A DNA stretch of 64,000 nucleotides from Sphagnum compactum (Eukaryota; Bryophyta; Sphagnopsida; Sphagnales), in contig OZ234498.1 of assembly GCA_965153455.1 (NCBI GenBank), positions 2,232,001 through 2,296,000 on the forward strand, written 5' to 3'. The notes beneath the pieces were generated by a model. It saw only the letters and a list, made by a program, of their open reading frames with translations. It did not search any database and had not been told where the DNA came from. Position 1 is the stretch's first letter. Each line of letters begins with the position of its first letter. A program made the translations under genes and the position numbers. This document shows positions 48,278-59,986 of the stretch, piece after piece.

Positions 48278-49448
48278 AGACACTGACACCGAACATGGAT
48301 GCAGGAGAGCTATGCTCTCCCCCATCTCTTGCGGGTTTTACCAATTCTTCACCATGGAAAACTGCCCTGACACTTTGTATACCCCCTGAAGACACTTACA
48401 CCGGGGCTTGCCATAACCCCCCTTTGAACACCTAACCCTAAAAAGACATCATCAACAGTTTGGCTGGTCATGTTATGATATAGGAGCTCAAGAATTAACG
48501 AAAGAATGGATCAGAGTCTTTTTTTTTTGGAGCCAGAGAAAGAGGCTGATTGGTGAAGAGATTTGTTGTATTTAACTTGAAAGCTCTGTGAAGAGCTTTC
48601 TGCGGGAGAATTACATACAGAGCTGGACCAGGATAACGGTGGGAGATTTCTTCTTAAATTGAAGTGCAGCTGGATTATCAGAGCTTGATCAAGGCTGCAT
48701 CCAGAGGCTTAATTTAGAGTTAGGATTATGTCTTGGTCAAGAGCTGTGAGAAGGTCAATCATCACAGCTCTAACATGTGCAGGGATTTCTATCTTTTATT
48801 CTGGGATTAATTCAAGACAGAGAGATTGATTTTCAAAGGGAGGTGCTTATCTGGAGAGAAGAAGCAGGCCATCATGCATTTTAACAAACACAGCAGACCA
48901 GAGGATCTCTTGTGTATTTGGAAAGCAGCCAGAAAAAGTTTAGAGATGAATAAAGTGCAGACCTGCAAGTCTGCAGTTCTTTGTCCAGGTCTCTTGACAG
49001 TAGTAGTACGCTGACTAAATGAGTTTTATGGGTGGTGGGTTTTGTGATCTCATGTTTGAGATTTTGTTGTAGCATTCTGTGTTTGTGCGATTGGAACCAA
49101 AATTGGTTACTTCTCTCCAATTCTCATGTGAATAATTGGCAGAGAGGTTACGAGAGTGATGGCCTGGCCTTTTTGCAGCTGGGATCCTCCTCTCAGGCTG
49201 GATCAACTGGTGACAACAAATGCATGAGGCTCTGCCATCAGCGCCAGTGGGAAATCTGGCAACTCAGGTCCATTGCTTCTGAATCCCTGCATAACCCACG
49301 TGTGAAGAAGATCTTCTGTGACCACCCATACAAACCCTTTCTTTTGAAAAAATGTACTGCAAAATGCCTAGCATTTTGCATAGACTCACATCTGCTTGAA
49401 GATGAAGACACTGCTAACCTCCTGTTCACTGCCCATAATGCCTTCATA
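48278..49448 (+). other. 3' untranslated and flanking region of CSLD
   Basis: Less AT-rich than distal spacers and without a recognisable protein. A possible poly(A) signal, GAATAAAG, is at about 48946-48954. An open frame at 49032-49463 (up to 143 codons) lacks any familiar motif and probably is not translated. The true transcript end cannot be set from sequence. Confidence 0.4.
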
Positions 49449-49665
49449 TTGATCAATGGCTAAGCTTGGTTTTTGTATCTCTCCATGCTATCATCCACCA
49501 ATTTCAAGCTTACCCATGTACTCTAATAAACCACCTGCTCATGTGATGTCTTCAGATTGATTGATCCATGGCAAAGCTTAGTTTTTATATATATCCCTCC
49601 ACCCAAGTATCCATCAATTTCAGGCTTAACCATATCTTCTAATTAACCATGATGTCTGACAGACA
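49449..49665. repeat. Degenerate tandem duplication of about 107 bp
   Basis: Two copies carry TTGATCAATGGCTAAGCTTGG / TTGATCCATGGCAAAGCTTAG, then ATC(A/C)ATCAATTTCA(A/G)GCTTA, ACCAT(G/A)T, CTAAT(A/T)AACCA and GATGTCTTCAG/GATGTCTGACAG. They follow one another directly. Confidence 0.65.
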
Positions 49666-51699
49666 AGTGTAAACTTTGTTGTTTCTATGTAAATTATATG
49701 TGCTAAACTGTATGATACATGTATTCATTTCAAGTTTTCATGGTAGTAAAGCTCTTCAATTTTGACTAAGAGTTTATAAAACTAAGATTAAGGGTGAGTA
49801 AATATTCTGGATAGCTTCTAAAGGACTCTATTCTCTTGAGCTGTTAGGGTTTAAGGGTTCAACTTACAGTATCTCAAATCAACAGAAGCAGAGGAGGATA
49901 GGTGGAAATTGCATTCTGCAAAAGGAGAGAATGCCATTTTCTTTCTAAAATTCCTGCTTTAAGATTTTAATTATTGGCTTGAGCCAACAAGCAGCAAATC
50001 AGCAATTTTATTCTGGCAAAATTTCACCATTGGTAACAAAAAAATACAGAATATTTTGTTAGAAAATTTGGCCCAAATTCAAGATTTTTTTGCCAAAATA
50101 TAGTGGGCTTCCAAAACATTTCTACTTTCCTCTGACCTATAGCCAAATTTGGCTAAGTCCTCTTATTGGTTGGAAAGAACAATCAATGAATTTCCATTTT
50201 AGGGTTCAAGAGAGGAAAATATGCACTTGAGAAAAATGCCCAACCTCACCACAAAGATGGCTAATGCCAGTTCTCACCCTCAGAAAATCTATCACATCAT
50301 TCTTTAGCTTAAAATTTGTGAAAATCACCTACAACTATTTTTCCTCCTTCAAACTCTAGCTTGTTACAGAAATGAATGGTGAGAAAAACAAAAAACTGGG
50401 AACAATCTCATGCTTGCAACCTAGGTTGTTCAACTTCTCCTTGGCAACTACTGAAATGGCTCCAACTTCCCCCCTCCCAGCACCTTCAAAAGGCAACTTT
50501 TCGTCAATATCCAAAGGGTTTATAATCCTTCTCAATTTCAAAGCCTCCAAAGAAACTTTCTTGCCTTCTTGAAACCTTGTTATAGATATGTCCACTAGGT
50601 TAACCGATACGTATTTTAGAGGCCTGGCATTCATCCCTCCTGCTATAACTACAAACGTGTCTTCATCCAAGCAAAACATTTTCTCCATTTTTGTAAGAGA
50701 GAATCATTGTTTATGGCGTCCAAAGAGTAGATGCAACCCTCCTCTTGGTGCATCTATTGCATTAAAAATTGGCAAAAATTAATAAAATGCGAAAAAGTTA
50801 CAACCCCTCGAAGTAAGGGGGTCGTTTTTACAAAACAAGTTTCGATGGAATAGCTCATAGCCTATTTCCAATCCCCTGAAAAAATCCTTAAATATTACTC
50901 TATTGCCTTTAGAGTTGCAATATGATTTGTAGAGCTTAAGATGGGGATTCCAATGTAGTTTAAATCACTGAATTTGAACAAAAGATGAGAAAGTTATGCA
51001 CGGATGAAGTAGAAGGGGTCAAAATGAAGAAAAATGAAAAAAAACACGATTTGAAATTTTAAAATCCTTTATTTTCTTTACTGCTCTTTTTTGGCTGCTC
51101 CTTTGGCTTTGCATTTTCCAAGATGATTTGTAGAGCTTGAGAAGGCACTCCTATAACATTTTAAATCACTCAAAATGGAGAAGAATTGAGAAAGATTTGC
51201 CAAAGTGATCTTGCGATAGGCTAGTGATCCATGATGGGCCACTCTACCCTAATGGTAGGGGCAAAATTTTGGGGACATAATGATCCATTTTTCAGAGTCT
51301 CACCCTCAAGTTTATGGGTGAGAATTGGGATATGTAAATAAATAATAATAGATGTGAAAAATATTAAAGTAGACATGGAGAGATGTACACATATTAATGT
51401 ATGTGTAGAAAGATGTTGTAACCCTTGTCAATATATAGACTAGGAAGTTTAAAATCTTCAAGCCTGCTCAACAACCCAAATTTCTTTTTTTTGGGTTGTG
51501 ACTTGTGAGGGGATATTAATCTCAACACAACAATTGTGTTATGATTGGTGCTTTGCAAGTTTAAAATCAAATATGGAACTTGTATATATATATATATATA
51601 CACCCATAATTCATGCCCCTATCATTAGCCTGGGCTTAAAATGGCAACTAACAAAATAGGGAAAAAAAATCTTGTAGTCAATGAGGTGAGGCTTGATGC
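49666..51699. other. Intergenic DNA with repeat fragments, one unassigned open frame
   Basis: Contains the palindrome TAGCCAAATTTGGCTA at 50140-50155 and a direct repeat at about 50925-51005 and 51118-51200 (GATGATTTGTAGAGCTT, TTTAAATCACT, GAGAAAG). A (TA)n tract is at 51580-51600. A minus-strand open frame, 50688-50356, encodes 110 residues beginning MEKMFCLDEDTFVVIAGGMN with balanced composition, but no family was recognised. It may be a fragment of an old element or gene. Confidence 0.4.
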
Positions 51700-51985
51700 A
51701 CCCAAATGGCCCATGTTTTTTTTTTTTTTGGAGGGAGGGTGGGTGTGTTGGATTTTTGTTGCTCCCAATGTATTCCCACTTTGTTCCCATCACGTTCCCA
51801 GTAGTTCTTCACTTTATCCCATATCCTTTGCCTTAATTTATATTCTTGTAACCAGCAACCCAAAGGAGGAAATGACAACATATATATCTATGTGGAACTG
51901 CCCAAAGCTTGATTATTATTATTTTGTGAAGGGCCAATCAAAGATGGCCATCACAAAAAATTAAAAAATAAATTGGTGGGTGTTC
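51700..51985. repeat. Dispersed repeat, copy B (related to 34478-35060)
   Basis: After a poly-T/G start it carries GGTGTGTTGGATTTTTGTTG, TTCCCA repeats, CCCATATCCTTTGCC, CTTGTAACCAGCAACCCAAA and CAAAGCTTGATTATT. It ends GGGCCAATCAAAGATGGCCA, TCACAAAA. The middle portion of copy A is missing. Confidence 0.6.
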
Positions 51986-53481
51986 CCATTATTAATTCCA
52001 GTGATGAATTCTTTTGAGGAATTCGGGTGACAAATAATCAGAACTGGTATATGGGGAATTTTTTTGGAATTTTTTGTATGGTTGTTCATGGATCATTCCA
52101 AAAACAATTTCAAAAATAACTATCTCATTTTCAAGCTTAACTATTTCATTTTTATTTTAATAACTGTTTCATTTTCTTATTAAATTTTTAATAACTATCT
52201 CTCACCTTTCCTAATAATTATGTTCATTTTATAATTATCTCACTCTTTTTCCCTCTCCACCAATATGGATATGTAAAAACAAATTAACACGAGTCTTTTC
52301 ATGTTCATGAAATGTATGTCAATTTAAATTAAATTTAAAAATAATGATGAATTATCGAAAACCATATGAAAACATAAAATAAAATAAAATAGTTGATTGT
52401 CATTAGTAATGTGCAACAATGCAGAGCTGAAATTGATATATGAGTGATTTTTGAAATCTATCATATGGTAATCCCTTGACAATTCCAAACCCAAGTCTTA
52501 TTGTATGATTATTCCCTGGACATTTGCAAAGACAATTTCAAAAACACCTACCTCATTTTCAAACCTAACTCCTTCATTTTTTTTGCCTAAAACTACCTTC
52601 ATTTGATAACTATCGCTCCTTTTCCCTTCCCACCAACATGGATATGAAAAAACAAATTAACATGTGACTTTTCATGTCCATGACATGTACATTAATTTAA
52701 ATTAAGTTTGGCATTGACATAAATAAGTATGAATTATTGAAAAACCATATGAAAACATTAAAATAAAATAAAATAGTTGATCGTCACAGCACAGCACCTC
52801 TGAGCCCAAATTGATAGGAGTCACAATAGGCTACCATATATATTTTTAAGTTACAAATGGCACTTTCATGCTTAGGAAAAGTGTAATGTACAATATGTTA
52901 TTGCGGGATATTTGTGGAAACTTTGTTGTGAGTTCTAATATTTCCACACCTTATTCCCAAAGGAGTTGCCAAAACTAACTCTACACTTTGCATACTTCAA
53001 TGCAAGGTGATGATGGATGATACAGAGAAGGGTACAATCTATAATCCCAGTATAACATTTGGGAAGTGGCATTTCTATTTGTCAGTTTCATCTTCATCAC
53101 CACCTCCAATAACTTTACAAACTTTAGAATCCCACCCACTTTCTGTATTCTTAGGGTTTTGAACTTTCAAGGGGATGACCTAGGACAGAACTTGACGGAG
53201 AATTGGAGCTGGTTGCACATTGAAAGGGTTTAGGGTTTAAGGTTTAACGTGAATCTTGTATGGCGATTTATTTCATAGCGGATTGATGGCTGATTAGTGG
53301 AATTGAATCAGGGATTTCATGACTTGGAAATCAATCATGCCCTTTCCCCCAGAGAAGATGTTGCAGAAGAATAAAAAAGTTCTTGGAAACTTCAGTCTCA
53401 GAAGATTTGAATTTGGTTTTAGAAGAATCGAATTTGGTTTTTCGGTTTTCGTGAAGGGAAAAAGACACAAAATCATTTTTT
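51986..53481. other. Intergenic DNA with a degenerate direct repeat
   Basis: Segments at about 52080-52400 and 52515-52780 are similar: CAATTTCAAAAA, CTCATTTTCAA, CACCAA(T/C)ATGGATATG, AAAAACAAATTAACA, CTTTTCATGT and AAAATAAAATAGTTGAT. This is a direct duplication of roughly 300 bp. No gene was seen. 53230-53260 holds a short telomere-like GGGTTTAGGGTTTAAGG. The 3' end and probable 3' UTR of the coiled-coil gene adjoin on the right. Confidence 0.5.
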
Positions 53482-55552
53482 TTACCCACCATGGTTGCAA
53501 ACAAGTGTGTCTCTGATCTTGGCTCCAACACTCCTCTTCTCCTTTTCTATGTTTGGCAACGTCCCTGCAGCTAAAAACTCCTCCACTTTGTCTTGCAATT
53601 CTGCCAATTCCCTTTTCTTTGTCTCCTCAATCTGTGCTTTCTCCTGCCATCAGCAGCTCCCTCCAAATTCTATCAGATTTTGCAAACTTGCCAGACAAAA
53701 AGGGCAAAAGGTTTTCCCAAAGTGTAACGATTCAGGAAGCAGCACGAGTTTCCCTCTTGTCCCTTGGAAGTACTTGTTCGGCAAGGGAAAGGCGAATATG
53801 CACAACAAAAGCACTTTGGAGGATGCATGCACAAGGAGGGAGTGTTCTGCTATTTGTCCCTTGAAGCAATTCTTCTCCAAGGGAAAGAAGAAACAGATGC
53901 ACAACAAAAGCATTTTGAAAGATGCATGCATAAGGAGTGTTTTCTTATTTGTCCCTTGAAGCACTTCTTCTCCAAGGGAAAGAAGAAAACGATTGCACAA
54001 CAAAAGCACTTTGGGAATGCATGCACAAGAAGGGAATGTTTTCCTATTGTACCTTGAAGCACTTCTTCTCCAAGGGAAAGAAGAAAAAGATGCAAACAAA
54101 AGCACTTTGGAGGCAGCAGGAGGAGTTTTCCTATCGTCCGTTGCAGCATTTCTATGAGGGAAGAAAGAAAGAAAGATGAACCTAAGCAGCAAGCACTTGA
54201 GGAAGCAGGAGTCAGAGTTTTCCTATTATCCCTTGCAGCATTTCTATGACCTCAGGAAAGAAGGAAAGATGAGCAAAAGCAAGAAAGGCTTGGTTTGTAC
54301 TTGGCTTTGGTTGGTGAGAGTTATTATTTTTTACTCATTAGTCTTGTCCAAGTTTGTGACTGTGACTTCCTTGCCAGGAACATTTTTCTACAAGCTCACT
54401 ACAAGCTAGACAACAACAACGCAAGCATCTTCCCACAATTTTGTCTGTTACAATTTTCCTGAAGATGACAAAAACTTCTTCATCATCATGATGTTATCAA
54501 GATGACAAGGGACAGAGGGACAGAGGGACAGAGATAGAGACAGAGACAGAGAAGATTTACCCTCTCAGCTTGTGTATTGGAGTCAGCAATCAGCGTCTCA
54601 GCTTCTTCATTAGCATTAGCTTTGATTCTCACAGCCTCCTGTTCTGCATTGGCCTTGATTTTGTCAGCTTTCACCTGTGGACAAACACAGACAGAGCAAC
54701 AACAACCAACACACATTGAGTCCATTATGGTAGGTACTCCCTCCGCAACAACTCTTTCCATGAAGCACAAGAAGCTCCCAAAACTATTGCACAAAATGTT
54801 CATGGACTTGATTTTCTTTTCAGATGTATTTATTTGATTATTTCCAAAAAAAATCCTTTTGAAACCAACAAACAAACAAAACATGGCAGTGGGAAGAAAG
54901 AAAGAGAGAAAGAAAGAAGAGAGAGATTGACATGTACTTCAATTTCAACAACAAACCTCAGCAGCTCGAATGATTTGTTCAGCTCTTGCTTCTTCCAGCT
55001 TCCGATCCTCTATAGCTTTTGCCTCATCCTTCATCCTCTTCTGATCAACTCTGGACTGAAGAAAGAAATTTCACAAGCAAAGCTAGTCATCAATCACCAA
55101 GAGTTGTTAACAAAGAATTGAGAGAAAGAGAGGAGAGCTCCTAGGGTTTTGCTTCTTCTTCATTTGCTTCTCAGATTCTGACATGATGAGAGAGACACAG
55201 ACATAGACACAGACGAAAGCTCCTAGGGTTTTGCTTCTTCATTTGCTTCTTAGATTCTGAACATGAGAGACACAGACACAGAGACATAGACACACAGAGT
55301 TTTGATTCTTCTTCCTTTGTTCCTGGAATTCTGCTGCCAGACATCATCGTTGTTTGTTGTGTTACCTGTGCTGTTGCAGCATGAGCTTCAGCCTTTCTGG
55401 TTTCTGATTGGAGATAAGTCTGGGCTTCGGATTCAACTCTTTCTCTGTGAGCTTCAGCGATTGACTCTGCCTTCACGTTTCTCACAGCTCCTGCTGGTGA
55501 TAAGGACCCGTTTGATCCTGGTGATAATTGCTGATCTGTTGTTGTTGAGCAC

Positions 55553-55583
<31 letters not shown>

Positions 55584-55982
55584 TTCGTCGTCAGATGCAA
55601 AACACAATCTACTTGTCCAAGAGACGAACGACGATACACGAAACACAAAAGATACAAACAAAGAGAAGAATTGCACTCCAACAACAACAAGAACAGGAAA
55701 TTTGCTTTCTATGCAAGTGTTGTACTTACCACCGCTTGCGTGATGAGCATGCACACCTGCTGCAGTCCTAGTAGTTGTAGCTGCCTCTTTCGTCTCCACA
55801 GCCGCTGGAGCTTCTCGAGGTTGTTCAACAACTGTTGGGGCTGCTGCAGGAGCTCGCGGTTGTTCTGTTTGCGCTGCTGCAGGAGCTCGCGATTGTTCTG
55901 TAGGCGCTACTGTAGGAGCTCGAGGTTGTGGTTCAGGCATTGTTGTTGGCGCTGGAGCTCGAGGTTGAACAAGTGTTGCCAT
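53482..55982 (-). CDS. Pro/Ala-rich coiled-coil protein, family not recognised, complete
   Basis: Five exons on minus, 55982-55730, 55535-55366, 55055-54957, 54674-54561 and 53643-53482, are all GT-AG with consistent phases (1, 0, 0, 0) and give 265 aa. Residues 1-84 are low-complexity with repeats of (E/T)QPRAP(A/T). About 95-240 is a charged Ala/Glu/Lys-rich helix with hendecad-like repeats (KADKIKANAEQ, EAVRIKANANE, EAETLIADSNT), expected to form a coiled coil. The last exon ends KVEEFLAAGTLP, a basic stretch, and DTLVCNHGG with a lone Cys. There is no signal peptide or membrane helix. The layout recalls remorins (disordered start, coiled coil, TG-x-P before a Cys-bearing tail), but conserved remorin residues are not evident. 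LEA-like or scaffold roles are equally possible. If the upstream leader intron at 56167-56069 is spliced, a stop (T|AA) closes the frame at the junction, supporting this ATG. Confidence 0.78.
53715..54290 (+). repeat. 91-99-bp minisatellite inside intron 4 of the coiled-coil gene
   Basis: About six copies; GCA(C/T)TTTG marks are at 53811, 53910, 54006, 54102 and, as GCACTTGA, 54193. Each unit carries CAACAAAAGCACTTTGGA, GCATGCACAAG, TTTCCTATT, GTCCCTTGAAGCA and CTTCTCCAAGGGAAAGAAG. The first and last units are degenerate. Spacings of 99, 96 and 96 keep frames open, which explains the long but unconvincing open frames on both strands here. Confidence 0.85.
55137..55298 (-). repeat. Duplicated 80-bp segment in intron 2 of the coiled-coil gene
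   Basis: Two adjacent copies start GCTCCTAGGGTTTTGCTTCT at about 55137 and 55219. Each continues CATTTGCTTCT(C/T)AGATTC and an (AGACAC)n-like tail. Introns 2 and 4 of this gene therefore both carry tandem duplications. A CA microsatellite lies at 55558-55583 in intron 1. Confidence 0.75.
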
Positions 55983-56640
55983 GATGGCTTTGAGAAGCGG
56001 AATCCGTCGAACTTGGGAAAATGGTTTTTTGTCAAGTCGCGAAGAAGCTGCTGGTGGACCTGTTTCTTCTGCAAGAAAGAATCACGGCAACAACAAAAAC
56101 AACAACAGATCAGCCTGTGACAAAACCCGACCCGAAAACTACGTCCAGAACTAAAGTACGCACTTACATCCGCGAGGTCTAAACTCTGAACCTCGAACTA
56201 GACCTGACGAAAAAAAATACCAGAGATTACACTTTCTTGTCCAAAATTCTGTACCTACGGAAAATTGAAAAACGGAACAAAGCTACGGAATTTTCACGAA
56301 AAGATTGCATCAATGTCACAAGAAATTTTTCAGAATCCATTTGCAAACTAAGTAGATTCAGCAACGAAAGTTTGTCGCTTACACTGAAGATGAAGAGCCG
56401 AAAACAAAATCCAGACGCTGCCGGAAGACTGTTCGATCGCAGTCGAAATTTGTAACCAAAAAAAAAATTCAATTTTTTATTCTGCAATTTCCGAAAGATC
56501 GTCCGAGATTTTTTTCCCTTCACAAAAATCTGTCGCAAATGCTCCGCGCGCGATGTGAGAGAAGAGGAAGCGCGAGAGCCGTAGAAAGGGGGAAAGCGCT
56601 CGCGAGCTCTATATAAGGTCCATACGCGTAAGCATATCCA
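55983..56640 (-). promoter_or_regulatory. 5' leader and core promoter of the coiled-coil gene
   Basis: On minus, TTATATAG (about 56617-56610) is a TATA-like box. It is followed by a CT- and CG-rich stretch (56600-56530) typical of a transcription start region. A leader intron is likely: donor GTAAGT at 56167-56162 and acceptor TTTCTTGCAG ending at 56069. The TATA-like string also reads as TATATAAG on plus, so direction is inferred from the neighbouring gene. Confidence 0.45.
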
Positions 56641-56873
56641 ACGGCTTCCAATCATCTATCCGCCCCGGATCTAACGTTCCAGATTCGACATGATTGCTGT
56701 GACGAGATTAGAAGAGCATATTACGCTGACTCGAATCCAACGGCTGAGATTTTCATACTATCGGATCTGACGTTCCCGATGAGTCCTTTTTGGTGGCGAG
56801 CTTATCAACGTCGGTTGCGTGGAATCGAATCCAACGGCTGATACTTGTTCACCGTCGGATCTATTCGTTCCAG
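56636..56873. repeat. Three spaced copies of an ATCCAACGGCT...GGATCTNACGTTCC motif
   Basis: ATCCAACGGCT occurs at 56636, 56735 and 56829. Each is followed about 25 bp later by CGGATCT and CGTTCC, with spacing of 99 and 94 bp. They lie just upstream of the TATA-like box of the coiled-coil gene and could be promoter elements or a decayed tandem repeat. Confidence 0.7.
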
Positions 56874-56879
56874 CAGACG

Positions 56880-59800
56880 ATGCCGGCGAATCTAGTCAGA
56901 AAATAAGTGACAGCTGGATATATCATGTGTACACGTGTCTCTTTCTCATTCGTCGTTACAACTGGCAGTACTTTCATAGTCTGGACTTTGGAGGAGAGAA
57001 GTTTCGGTATGTTTCACGTTGGCACGATCTCAGCCGTCTACGTGTCCTAAGAAGATCCGACCCGTTGATGCCAGGAGTTGCGGAAGTGATCACCATCCCA
57101 AAGGGACACCTAGTTGACGTAAAAACAATTCGGGCAGGGTACAAAAGTTTTTCCCCTGCCCCCCCCTTTAATTTGTTTTAATAAAAAATCTGCAAATTAT
57201 GCTCCTTTGGTGTAAAAATACAAGTCATGCTGAATTCAGTTTGATACTTTACTTTGGTGGCCCATTTTTCTTCCTTTCCATTTGTAGTCTTAATTTTATT
57301 ATTGGTTTTAAAATTTTAAGAAATTCTTGACCATAAGTGAAAGTATTAAAGAGGGACCGTTGTTTTATTTTTTTAATTTTTTTTATTAAAAAAATTCCCA
57401 ATTTTCTGATGTTGTGTCAATAGCAAGCATGCCAAAAGGCTTTTAGTAATAAATGGTGATAGGTTCTTAGAACGTATGTAAACTATTAAAAGTTAGCTGT
57501 AAAATATGATATTACAAAAAAATCTGAGTGAAAATGTGATGATTTTTAATTAAAAAAATTCCCCAAAAGATATGGGACCCGAGAAAAATGTTTTTATTTT
57601 TCAAAAAAATTGCCAAAAAAAAAAAAAACCCTAAAGATTGTGTTTCAAGTTGGATTCGCATCAAAGTGGTAAAGGGATAAACCAAGAGAATAAACTAACC
57701 CTAACTCTATCCCATTCATGCACATAAAAAAGAGTAAAATAGTTCAACAAAGTTGGCAAATGATATGTCATTGGGATTAAGGTGGGGTTAAACACTTTGA
57801 AATATATTATCCTTAGGAATATCCATAGTACCTTGGTAGCTTTGACACTACTTGTTTGTCAAATAACTAATTAATTTTGAATTTCTCATTTCAATAGATA
57901 AATTATTCATGAAAATTATTCAATTTTTTTCTTCACAATTTATTTATGTGAAAAAAACAGTCCGAAAATTTTAACATTTCTGAAAATAGTATAATTAATG
58001 TTGACACTACCACGGAAATAGGGTAGATATTTTCAAATTTTTTAGATTTGGCTTTAAGCCAAAATGGAATAGGGATGTAATTTGACCTCCTTGATTTCAA
58101 AGGATTAAAAACTTCCACCCTAGGTTTTTACTATTCAATTATATTATTTTCATCTTTCTCGTGGGAACAAAACAAGATTTAATTTACTTTTTAAACTATA
58201 ATAATTTAAACCCTCAATTGAAAAAATAATTACATGGAATAATAATACCCCTACTATCCCTTGGTGCATATTTTGTGTCCTAATGAATTATTAAGGCAAG
58301 TGAGGTTGGTAGGCTTAACCTTGGGGATGAACTAGGGCAAAATGCAACCCTTAAGGTTTGTCAAAACAAGGGAGGTCAGTAGTCAAAGCCTTCATGACAA
58401 ACTAACAAAAGAAAAATCACCCCACTAAACTAAGTCATAGGGACAACTTGAGGAAAAATGCACTTCAAAAGGCTCATTCCTTGACATAAAAGTCCATAAA
58501 GAGGTCATAAACTAAGACAAGTCAATCATTAAGTAGCTTTGGTAGTTCATGTGACAAAGGATTAAGGAGCTAATATATGGGAGATTTTGCATAATCTTTT
58601 GTATGGTCATCCTTGGAAAATCCCGAGGACAATTTTAGTTGTATGGTGATCCTTATACAATTCTAGACACATTCCAGTTGGAATTCGACAATTGAACCAA
58701 TTGTGACAATTTCACAAATAATAGGTTTTGTGTTACTATAGCAAAAGAATGTGTCTCATGATTGTCCGTAATTTCTATTTTGCTTTAATTTTTGTTGTTG
58801 TTGTTGATTTGTCAAGGTCGTGTTTTCAAGCAACAACAACAGGAAGAGGAAGAAAAGCAATGGCTAATTTGCATTATTTTAGTAGGTTCATGGTGCTTAT
58901 TGTCCAAGTGCCACAATGTAAATGGGATCTCCTTGGTTTCATTATTAGTCAAAGGATTGCCATGTCTTGTTGATTAAAAATGATGAGCATCAATGGTTGG
59001 TTTCATGTACAACGAGCATGAAATGGGGGGCTTGATTCTCATCACATAAGGGAAGTAAAGCCAATTTAAAAGCCATCATTTTGATGCTACTTCTAATTTC
59101 TTTAGTGGGTATGGGAGTTGTTAACATTGTTCATTGTCCTACATAGTTTTTTATTCTTTAAAAGCTCAAGCTACAAAGTAGTAAATTGGTGCCTTGTTAT
59201 GATGATTGTAGGCAGATCTTAAACTTATGACCTTTCTTCTCAAAAGCTTCAAAGTACCTATTAGATGGGTGGGGCAATGAAAAAAATATGTGAAAAATAT
59301 GTGTGCGAAAGAGAGATTAGTGTAATTATTGACAAAATCATAGAACTAATAGATGATGTATAAAATCCTACACATGTTAATGTACAAAAGATTCGTATTC
59401 GTTGGCATTGAAACTATTTTCTATTATGTGATGATTAAAGGAATGAACAAACATCTTGTTGTTGCTATGATTCACAAGTGATATGTGATGCATATATTCC
59501 TTAAGGTGATCCTATTTCCACCAACAAACAATCTATAGCTACTAATATCTTTTGAAGAAAAAAAGACATAACACATCATGCAAATGTCTTAAGTGGCTGA
59601 AACCACTATAATTATTGAAGTATTTTTCCCATGTTCATTTGAAGAGAGAAGCTTTTATTTTATTAAACTAGACAAGAAAAACCATTTCCATCAATTCATA
59701 TCATGAACTACTCATCTCTTGTTGTTAAATTTATTGAATATGCTACTTTAAGCTAACAAAAACTAGATAGTGAAATATCTCACCAAATACTGGCAACCAC

Positions 59801-59986
59801 CTAGGTTAAGCTTTTATAAATGAAAACAAAAAAAAATGGTATATTCATAATGTGTTATCATAATGAGGACTAGGTTCTACATTTTATTTTTATTTTTTGG
59901 TTATATTTGTAGGTGTTTCAATCTTTCATACATTGAAGTCTATGGCACAAGATATTAAGCCCAAAAAAATACTAAATTTTCAACAG
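56880..59986. other. Intergenic DNA, no gene seen
   Basis: AT-rich beyond about 57180. The open frame at 56819-57181 on plus lies over the promoter repeats and lacks any familiar motif. Nothing else was recognised. Confidence 0.45.

Noticed and set aside
49032-49463. 143-codon plus-strand open frame downstream of CSLD
   Set aside because: Probably 3' untranslated sequence; no familiar motif, and it ends in the local tandem duplication.
53650-54192. 180-codon minus-strand and about 97-154-codon plus-strand open frames
   Set aside because: They lie in the 91-99-bp tandem repeat in intron 4 of the coiled-coil gene and show no domain; the frame openness follows from the repeat.
55302-56120. 272-codon plus-strand open frame rich in Cys, Arg and Ser
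   Set aside because: Antisense to exons 1 and 2 of the coiled-coil gene; the low-complexity composition mirrors the QPRAP repeats.
56819-57181. 120-codon plus-strand open frame
   Set aside because: Overlaps the three promoter-like repeats, has no recognisable domain and is not linked by splice sites to anything.
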